Shown piece after piece: positions 5,428-10,192 of a stretch of 10,192 nt of DNA; within the stretch, counting starts at the first letter, position 1, and each line of letters begins with the position of its first letter. The DNA lies in the NCBI GenBank assembly GCA_030648135.1, contig JAUSIF010000388.1:1-10192 (forward strand), in the 5' to 3' direction. A program made the position numbers and the translations under genes. This DNA comes from Xanthobacteraceae bacterium. GTDB lineage: Bacteria; Pseudomonadota; Alphaproteobacteria; Rhizobiales; Xanthobacteraceae. Below the pieces are notes generated by a model. The model was not told where the DNA came from. It saw nothing but the letters and a program-made list of their open reading frames with translations, and did not search any database.

Positions 5428-8313
5428 TCAGCTGGCGCGCGCGCGCCGCACCGGCTCCGCCGGCGCGATCAGGCGCTTGGCTTCCTCCGCCGTCATCGGC
5501 TCGCCGAAGGCATAGCCCTGGGCGTATTCGCAACCAAGCTGATAGAGCTCGACCGCGTCCGAATCCGACTCCGCACCCTCGGCCACCACCTCCATGCCGA
5601 GATCATGCGCGAGCGCGATGATCGATCGCAGGATGACGGGACGCGCACCCTTCCCCGAGCCGCGCACGAACTGCTGATCAATCTTGATGGTGTCGAACGG
5701 GAAGCGCTGCAGATAGGCGAGCGAGGAATAGCCGGTGCCGAAGTCGTCGAGCGAGAGCCCGGCGCCGAGCTCGCGGATGCGGGCGAGCATCTGCGCGGCG
5801 AGCTCCGGATTTTCCATGACCAGCGACTCGGTGAGTTCGAGCTTGAGCGTGCCTGTCGCGAGCAGATTGCGAGACAGAATCCCTTTGACGTCCTGGATCA
5901 GATCGTGGCGCAGAAGCTGGCGCGAGGAGATGTTGACGCTCACGAACAGGGGCGACGCGCCCGCCGTCAGGCGTTGCCAGATCACCAGCTGGCGGGCCGA
6001 GCGCTCCATCACGAAATGCCCGAGATCGGTGATGAGACCGGTCTCCTCGGCGAGCGGGATGAACTCGGCCGGCCCGAGCCGGCCGAGCCGCGGATGGTTC
6101 CAGCGCAACAGCGCCTCGAAGCCGGCGACGGTGCGGTCCTCCAGGCGCACGATCGGCTGATAGAGGATCAACACCTCTTCACGCTCGAGCGCGCGCCTGA
6201 GATCGGACTCCAGCGTCAATTGATCCATCTTCTGCGACCGCATGGCGGCTTTGAACACCTCGATGCGATCGGCGCCCTGCTGCTTGGCGCGATACATGGC
6301 GAGCTCGGCGTCCTTCAAGAGCTCCTCGCGCTGGCGGGTCTGTCCGTCGTAGAGCACGAGCCCGAACGAGGCGGTGAGGAAAATCTGGCGCGCGCCAAAT
6401 CCGATCGGCGCCCTGAGGCTGCGCCGGACCGTATCGGCGAAGGCGGTGATGCGCTCGGGCTCGCGCTCCGACAACAGGATCATGCCGAACTGGTCGCCGG
6501 CGATGCGCGCGAGCGTATCCTGCGGTTTCAGTAGACGGGTGAGCCGGCGGGCGATGGTGAGCAGGATCGAGTCGCCGACCGCCATGCCGACGCTGGCGTT
6601 CACCTGCTTGAAACGGTCGAGATCGATGACGATCACCGTCGGACGGATATGCTCGTCGGCCCGGGCAAAGGCGATCGCGGCGTCGAGCCGGTCGAGGAAC
6701 AACGCCCGGTTCGGCAGGCTGGTCAAGTTGTCGTGGACGGCGTCGTGCAGCAAGCGCTCCTCGGCGATCTTGCTCTCGGTAATATCGGTGAGGGTGCCAA
6801 CCACCCGCAGCACCTCGCCGTCACTGCCGACCACCGGACGGGCACGCAGATTGAACCAGAGGTAATGGCCGTCCTCCGCGCGCAGGCGGAATTCCTGCAC
6901 GATGCGCCCGCGGCGCTGATCGAGCACGCCGTCGAGCGTCATGCGAAAGCGATCGCGGTCGGAGGGGTGGAGAATTTCGAGCCAGCCGGCGGCCGCGGTC
7001 TCCAGCGTCCCGCGCTTGCGGCCGAGCGCCTGCTCCGCTTCGGGGCTGGTGAAGATGAGGTCGCGGACGACATCCCAATCCCACACCACGTCGCCGGCGC
7101 CGGTGAGCGCGAGTGCCCGGCGCTCCAGGTCGTTGACGATGCCTTCGGCGCCCACACCCGCGAAGGCGTGCTGCATCACCGTGAAGCCGATCAACATGAC
7201 GATAAGCTCGAGGCCGCCCAAGAGCGCGGGCGCGACCAGGTCGTTGGTGAAAACACCGGCGACGGTCAATCCGGTCGCCAGCACCCATACCGTCAGCAGA
7301 AACCAGGTCGGAACCAAGAGCACCGCACGATCGAAGCCGTGGGTGGCGAGATAGACGACGAGACCGAAGCCGACGAGCGCGACCGAAAGCAGGGAAAGGC
7401 GCGCGATCCCGGCTGCGACCGGCGGATCCACCAGCGCAACCGCCACCAGCGCCGCCAGGAAAACGAGCCAGCCCGCAGCCACGTGTGAATAGCGCACGTT
7501 CCAGCGCGCGAGATTGAGATAGGCGAACAGAAAAACCACCAGCGTCGCCGCCAGGATCGCTTCACCGGCGGCGCGCGCGAACTGCTCGGTCGCGGGCGAG
7601 AGCCCGAATACCTTGGTCCAGAAATTGAAGTCGATTCCGATATAGGCGAGCACCGCCCAGGCTAGCGCCGCCGCCGCCGGGAACATGATCGAGCCCTTCA
7701 CCACGAACAAAATGGTCAGAAACAGCGCGAGCAGACCGGCGATGCCGATGACGATGCCGTTATAGAGCGTGAAGCTGTTGACCTTGCCCTTGTAGGCTTC
7801 GGGCTCCCACAGATAGAGCTGCGGCAAGAAAGTTGAACCAAGCTCGATCACGAAAGTGATCGTGGAACCCGGGTCGAGGGTGACGAGATAGACGTCGGCG
7901 TCACTCACCGCCTGGCGTTCCGGCCGGAAGCCCTGGCTCGGCGTGATCGAGACGATGCGGAGGCTGCCGAGGTCCGGCCAAAACACGCCCGAGCCGACCA
8001 TCTGGTAGTGCGGCGCCACGATCAGGCGGTCGACCTGCTCGTCGGTATTATTGGCGAGCGCGAATACGACCCAATTGGTCACGCCTTGCGCCTCGCGCGC
8101 GCGCACCTCGATCCGGCGCACGATGCCGTCGGAGCCGGGCGCGGTCGAGACCTGGAGCCGATCGCCGTCGCTCTGATAGCGATCGGCCGCGGGCAACAGA
8201 TCGATCGCCGGAGTGCCGAGCCGGACCGTCACCGCCTCGACCGCGTGCGCGTGCCCGATGCCGAGCGAGACAGCGGCGAGGATCAGACACGCAAGCAGAC
8301 GACCGATACGCAA
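5428..8313 (-). CDS. Membrane sensor c-di-GMP phosphodiesterase: 7TM-PAS-degenerate GGDEF-EAL
   Basis: This 961-residue protein is predicted to hydrolyse c-di-GMP to pGpG at the inner membrane in response to a periplasmic or membrane signal. A signal peptide (1-24, cleavage after AHA) is followed by a beta-rich periplasmic 7TMR-DISM-like domain (about 25-180), seven hydrophobic helices (about 184-382), PAS (about 400-512), GGDEF (about 521-687) and EAL (about 700-945). The EAL site looks complete: E733 (EALLRW), N794, ELTES (826-830), D856/D857 (DDFGTGYSS), K877, E912 and Q932. The GGDEF motif is AGDQF (605-609), the usual ND after DxDxFK is NA (572-573), and the I-site position reads KPQD (596-599), so cyclase activity is unlikely. 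The start chosen is TTG at 8313 because GGAGG (8325-8321) sits 7 nt upstream and the signal peptide begins there. An upstream TTG at 8388 adds 25 polar residues. Confidence 0.93.
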   Translation of the reverse strand: MRIGRLLACLILAAVSLGIGHAHAVEAVTVRLGTPAIDLLPAADRYQSDGDRLQVSTAPGSDGIVRRIEVRAREAQGVTNWVVFALANNTDEQVDRLIVAPHYQMVGSGVFWPDLGSLRIVSITPSQGFRPERQAVSDADVYLVTLDPGSTITFVIELGSTFLPQLYLWEPEAYKGKVNSFTLYNGIVIGIAGLLALFLTILFVVKGSIMFPAAAALAWAVLAYIGIDFNFWTKVFGLSPATEQFARAAGEAILAATLVVFLFAYLNLARWNVRYSHVAAGWLVFLAALVAVALVDPPVAAGIARLSLLSVALVGFGLVVYLATHGFDRAVLLVPTWFLLTVWVLATGLTVAGVFTNDLVAPALLGGLELIVMLIGFTVMQHAFAGVGAEGIVNDLERRALALTGAGDVVWDWDVVRDLIFTSPEAEQALGRKRGTLETAAAGWLEILHPSDRDRFRMTLDGVLDQRRGRIVQEFRLRAEDGHYLWFNLRARPVVGSDGEVLRVVGTLTDITESKIAEERLLHDAVHDNLTSLPNRALFLDRLDAAIAFARADEHIRPTVIVIDLDRFKQVNASVGMAVGDSILLTIARRLTRLLKPQDTLARIAGDQFGMILLSEREPERITAFADTVRRSLRAPIGFGARQIFLTASFGLVLYDGQTRQREELLKDAELAMYRAKQQGADRIEVFKAAMRSQKMDQLTLESDLRRALEREEVLILYQPIVRLEDRTVAGFEALLRWNHPRLGRLGPAEFIPLAEETGLITDLGHFVMERSARQLVIWQRLTAGASPLFVSVNISSRQLLRHDLIQDVKGILSRNLLATGTLKLELTESLVMENPELAAQMLARIRELGAGLSLDDFGTGYSSLAYLQRFPFDTIKIDQQFVRGSGKGARPVILRSIIALAHDLGMEVVAEGAESDSDAVELYQLGCEYAQGYAFGEPMTAEEAKRLIAPAEPVRRARAS

Positions 8314-8459
8314 TTGCAAACCTCCGGACGCGGCCGGCTCGAGACTGTCCGAGCGCCTCGAGTTACCGGTCCCTTGCGGCGGCGGCAAGGCGCCGGACCG
8401 GGCAAGAAAGCCGATCTTAGTGCATTTTCCCGTCGTTTCGGACGGCTCGACGGTCCCGA

Positions 8460-9464
8460 TCAGGCGTTAACCTCGAGAATGATTTTGCCGATGTGCGCAC
8501 TGGTTTCCATCCGCGCGTGCGCATCCGCGGCCTTGGCAAGGGGGAAGGTCGAATCGATGACGGGCTTGACCTTCCCGGCCGAAAGCAGGGGCCAGACTTT
8601 GGCTTCGAGTGCCCGCGCGATCGCGGCCTTCTCGGCCACCGGGCGGGCGCGCAGCGTCGAGCCGGTATGGGTGAGGCGCTTCAACATCAGCCGCCGCAGA
8701 TCGACCGTCACCTTGCTTCCCTTCTGCGTCGCGATCTGCACGATGCGGCCTTCGAGCGCGGCGGCGTCATAGTTGCGGTCGACATAGTCGCCGCCGACCA
8801 TGTCGAGGATGAGATCGGCGCCGCGGCCGCCGGTCGCCTGCTTGGTCGCGGCTACGAAATCCTCCTTGTTGTAGTCGACGGCGACATCGGCACCGAGCTT
8901 CTTGCAGGCTTCGCCTTTCTCGGGCGAGCCCGCGGTCGCGATCACCCGCGCGCCGAACGCCTTGGCGAGCATGATGGCGGTCGTGCCGATGCCGCTCGAG
9001 CCGCCATGGACGAGCAGCGTCTCGCCGCTCTTGAGCCCACCGCGTTCGAATACGTTGTGCCAGACGGTCATGAAGGTCTCGGGCAACGCGGCCGCCTCGA
9101 CAAAGGAGAATCCCTTGGGCACCGGCAGCGCGGTCGCCTCGTCGGCGAGGCAGTATTCGGCATAGCCGCCGCCGGCGACGAGGGCGCAGATCTTGTCGCC
9201 GATCTTCCAGCGCGAAACTTTGCCGCCCACGGCGATGACCTCGCCCGCGATCTCCAGGCCCGGAATGTCGGGCGCGCCCGGAGGCGGCGGATACTGACCC
9301 TTGCGTTGCATGACGTCGGGCCGGTTGACGCCGGCAGCCCTCACCCCCACCAGCACCTCGGTCGGGCCCGGGGCCGGGACGGGCCGCTGTTCCGGCACCA
9401 GAACCTCCGGCCCACCGGGGGCGCGGATCGCGATCGCCGTCATACGTTGAGGCAATTTCGACAT
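8460..9464 (-). CDS. NAD(P)H quinone oxidoreductase, zeta-crystallin/PIG3 type
   Basis: This is a zinc-independent medium-chain dehydrogenase/reductase that should transfer electrons from NAD(P)H to quinones or similar enones in the cytoplasm. The 334 residues match the PIG3/QOR group. The GroES-like N-terminal domain carries VRAAGVNRPDVMQRKGQYPPPPGAPDIPGLEIAGEV (41-76). The Rossmann domain has the nucleotide-binding loop HGGSSGIGTTAIMLAK (153-168), then ATAGSPEK (176-183) and LGADVAVDYN (190-199). The C-terminus IGKIILEVNA is typical. There is no zinc-binding Cys set. The ATG at 9464 is used; a second in-frame ATG at 9443 (MTAIAI) is a plausible alternative and neither has a strong Shine-Dalgarno. 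The gene lies 146 bp upstream of the EAL gene start on the same strand. That gap shows no clear terminator, so cotranscription is possible. It is divergent from the DUF1192 gene. Confidence 0.95.
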   Translation of the reverse strand: MSKLPQRMTAIAIRAPGGPEVLVPEQRPVPAPGPTEVLVGVRAAGVNRPDVMQRKGQYPPPPGAPDIPGLEIAGEVIAVGGKVSRWKIGDKICALVAGGGYAEYCLADEATALPVPKGFSFVEAAALPETFMTVWHNVFERGGLKSGETLLVHGGSSGIGTTAIMLAKAFGARVIATAGSPEKGEACKKLGADVAVDYNKEDFVAATKQATGGRGADLILDMVGGDYVDRNYDAAALEGRIVQIATQKGSKVTVDLRRLMLKRLTHTGSTLRARPVAEKAAIARALEAKVWPLLSAGKVKPVIDSTFPLAKAADAHARMETSAHIGKIILEVNA

Positions 9465-9515
9465 GATCCATTCCGCTATGCAAAGGACCGCATGTCCTAC
9501 GATTCCGGGGCCATC

Positions 9516-9545
9516 ATGACAACGCCCGGCCTCCTCCGTTAGGCT
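9516..9545 (+). promoter_or_regulatory. Possible promoter of the DUF1192 gene
   Basis: ATGACA (9516-9521) matches the -35 consensus at five of six positions. TAGGCT (9540-9545) is a weak -10, 18 bp downstream. A start near 9552 would give a 20-nt leader that includes the GGGAGG ribosome site. Confidence 0.3.
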
Positions 9546-9571
9546 TGGGGCCGCGTTGGCGGGAGGCTCCG

Positions 9572-9754
9572 ATGGAGGAAGAGGTCGTTCGTCCGAAGAA
9601 GGCGCACGAGATCGGAGCGGATATCACCACCCTCTCGGTCGAGGAGCTGAAGGAGCGCGTCGCCGCCCTGCATGCCGAAATCGAGCGGCTCGAGGCCGCA
9701 ATCCGCGCCAAACAGGCGACGCGTAACGCGGCCGACACCTTTTTCCGGCGCTGA
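9572..9754 (+). CDS. DUF1192 family small protein
   Basis: This is a 60-residue, mostly helical protein of unknown function, cytoplasmic by lack of any signal or membrane segment. The family pattern is clear: an acidic start (MEEEVVRPKK), AHEIGADITTLSVEELKERV (11-30), a coiled-coil ALHAEIERLEAAIRAKQATR, and the aromatic tail ADTFFRR. The ATG at 9572 is preceded by GGGAGG (9561-9566) with a 5-nt spacer, which decides it over the in-frame TTG at 9545. The gene is divergent from the quinone oxidoreductase with 107 bp between starts. I recall DUF1192 genes sitting next to such an oxidoreductase and near DUF1465 in Rhizobiales, which supports a conserved neighbourhood but not a function. Confidence 0.9.
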   Translation: MEEEVVRPKKAHEIGADITTLSVEELKERVAALHAEIERLEAAIRAKQATRNAADTFFRR

Positions 9755-9806
9755 ATGGCTCGCTGCGCCGACTGAAGCGGCAGCCGCAGGCGCGCCGGGA
9801 CCGGCG

Positions 9807-9821
9807 TTAACCATTGATTAA
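9807..9821. promoter_or_regulatory. CtrA-type binding box TTAA-N7-TTAA
   Basis: TTAA (9807-9810) and TTAA (9818-9821) are separated by exactly 7 bp. On the minus strand the site reads TTAA-N7-TTAAC, the full consensus for the alphaproteobacterial cell-cycle regulator CtrA. It overlaps the -35 region of the predicted promoter at 9814-9841, as in CtrA-activated promoters of Caulobacter. In such GC-rich DNA a perfect TTAA pair at this spacing is unlikely by chance. Binding itself is inferred. Confidence 0.7.
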
Positions 9822-9841
9822 GGTTTCCTCTCCATTATCCA
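9814..9841 (+). promoter_or_regulatory. Predicted promoter of the small RNA (CtrA-overlapped)
   Basis: A -35-like TTGATT (9814-9819) and a -10-like TATCCA (9836-9841) are 16 bp apart; CATTAT (9833-9838) is an alternative -10. Transcription would start at about 9845-9848, just at the first hairpin. The region is AT-rich compared with its surroundings and coincides with the CtrA box. Confidence 0.5.
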
Positions 9842-9844
9842 AAC

Positions 9845-9934
9845 CGTCCAGCTTCTGGACTTGAGTGGCTCCTGTCCACTCTGTTTGACGCCTCCCTGTG
9901 AACACCTTGAGCCGCCTTCGGGCGGCTCTTTTTT
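9845..9934 (+). ncRNA. Predicted three-hairpin small RNA upstream of the rcdA-like gene
   Basis: A stretch of about 90 nt has no credible coding frame but regular RNA structure. Hairpin 1 is GTCCAG (9846-9851) with CTGGAC (9855-9860), a perfect 6-bp stem. Hairpin 2 is GAGTGG (9863-9868) with CCACTC (9876-9881), loop CTCCTGT. A 27-nt unpaired linker containing CCTCCC (9891-9896) follows, then the terminator hairpin ending in six Ts. The CUCCU loop and CCUCC linker are complementary to Shine-Dalgarno sequences, as in the alpha-r14/CCUCC-motif sRNAs of Rhizobiales, but I cannot confirm membership. The rest of the 305-bp gene-free stretch (9755-10059) holds the promoter with its CtrA box, and a 125-bp segment up to the rcdA-like gene in which I see no strong promoter. 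The alternative reading is an attenuated leader of the rcdA-like gene. Confidence 0.65.
9909..9934 (+). terminator. Strong Rho-independent terminator
   Basis: GAGCCGCC (9909-9916), a TTCG tetraloop (9917-9920) and GGCGGCTC (9921-9928) form a perfect 8-bp GC-rich stem followed by six Ts (9929-9934). It is a textbook intrinsic terminator on the plus strand. It lies 155 bp beyond the DUF1192 stop and 125 bp before the next gene, so it best fits the end of an independent short transcript. Confidence 0.92.
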
Positions 9935-10059
9935 GTCCCGTTCCGGCACAGACCGGGCGGCGCGCCTTTTGCAAGGCTTCCGGCATCGGATTGCGCCGGG
10001 GCTTTGCTCTGGACAGCGGGCCACCACCGGCGCTTTTATTACCGCGGACGGAGAGTGTG

Positions 10060-10192
10060 ATGTCTGATGCGTCGCCGACCCCTGCCGACCCCGTCGTTCT
10101 CGCCGAGCGGATGGCGGCTGGAGAAGCCTTCGGGACGCTGTTCCGCGAGGGCATGGCGCTGGTGGAGGCGACCGCCGCCTATCTCGACGGGC
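10060..10192 (+). CDS. rcdA: DUF1465/RcdA-family protein, N-terminal part (runs off window)
   Basis: The 44 codons present begin MSDASPTPADPVVLAERM and contain the family block AFGTLFREGMALVEATAAYLDG (23-44), which I recognise as DUF1465. In Caulobacter RcdA (regulator of CtrA degradation) is an adaptor in the CpdR-RcdA-PopA hierarchy that delivers CtrA to ClpXP at the swarmer-to-stalked transition. The ATG at 10060 has GGAGAG (10050-10055) 4 nt upstream; a GTG one codon earlier is possible. The gene continues beyond the window, so length and C-terminus are unseen. It lies 125 bp downstream of the sRNA terminator and may have its own weak promoter or depend on read-through from the CtrA-boxed one. 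Family membership is based on a short but distinctive block. Confidence 0.78.
   Translation, partial: MSDASPTPADPVVLAERMAAGEAFGTLFREGMALVEATAAYLDG

Noticed and set aside
5435..5446. Alternating GC run near the 3' end of the EAL gene
   Set aside because: It lies in the Arg/Ala-rich C-terminal codons and is explained by GC-rich codon use; no sign of a regulatory or Z-DNA role.
5605..6534. Long plus-strand open frame antisense to the EAL domain
   Set aside because: Composition follows the codon-position GC bias of the opposite strand, there is no family motif, and the EAL/GGDEF frame beneath it is unambiguous.
8415..8459. CCGTCG/CGACGG inverted repeat downstream of the quinone oxidoreductase
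   Set aside because: Six-bp arms with a long loop and no T-tract in the direction of transcription; the composition makes such pairs common.
8493..9542. 349-codon plus-strand open frame antisense to the quinone oxidoreductase
   Set aside because: It is antisense to a complete, well-conserved MDR protein, with Arg/Gly/Asp-rich sequence and no domain or ribosome site.
9861..10067. Small TTG-initiated frame reading through the sRNA region (MSGSCPLCLTPP...)
   Set aside because: It crosses a strong intrinsic terminator and both hairpins, has no Shine-Dalgarno, and ends inside the start of the rcdA-like gene.
9807..10154. 115-codon minus-strand open frame over the sRNA and rcdA-like start
   Set aside because: Low-complexity Arg/Lys/Ala sequence antisense to the predicted RNA and gene, with no recognisable family.

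Overview
This window looks like a chromosomal segment of a GC-rich alphaproteobacterium, most likely Hyphomicrobiales (Rhizobiales; Bradyrhizobium, Rhodopseudomonas or Xanthobacteraceae-like). The signs are the gene set (ruvCAB behind yebC, paired DUF465 genes, DUF1192, a DUF1465/RcdA-type gene), a CtrA-type TTAA-N7-TTAA box, and a dispersed GAGCATGATC palindrome familiar from that order. No phage, transposase, CRISPR, tRNA or rRNA is visible. Most of it is core genome.

Layout. 1-2421, minus strand: a tightly packed DNA-repair operon read yebC > ruvC > ruvA > ruvB. ruvC/ruvA and ruvA/ruvB overlap by 4 bp, and ruvB runs off the window edge. 2492-3165: two small coiled-coil DUF465 (YdcH-like) genes in divergent orientation. 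3194-4698, minus strand: an exported stand-alone DsbD N-terminal-domain protein followed by a cytoplasmic redoxin-type peroxiredoxin, separated by a double-hairpin dispersed repeat whose end forms the stop codon of the former. 4807-5424, plus strand: YqgE/AlgH. 5428-8313, minus strand: a 961-residue membrane sensor (7TMR-DISM-like input, PAS, degenerate GGDEF, intact EAL) predicted to degrade c-di-GMP. 8460-9464, minus strand: a zeta-crystallin/PIG3-type quinone oxidoreductase. 9572-9754, plus strand: DUF1192. 9755-10059: an intergenic region with a CtrA box, a promoter and what looks like a three-hairpin small RNA ending in a textbook terminator. From 10060: the start of a DUF1465/RcdA-family gene.

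How the parts relate. The left part is Holliday-junction processing plus the YebC translation/regulatory factor that commonly precedes it. The centre holds redox and envelope functions and a c-di-GMP phosphodiesterase. The right end is the most interesting: a perfect CtrA-type motif drives, by inference, a small structured RNA with anti-Shine-Dalgarno-like C/U-rich unpaired segments, directly upstream of a gene whose Caulobacter relative helps deliver CtrA to ClpXP. This suggests a cell-cycle feedback locus. The sRNA is a prediction from sequence alone and I could not match it with certainty to a named family.
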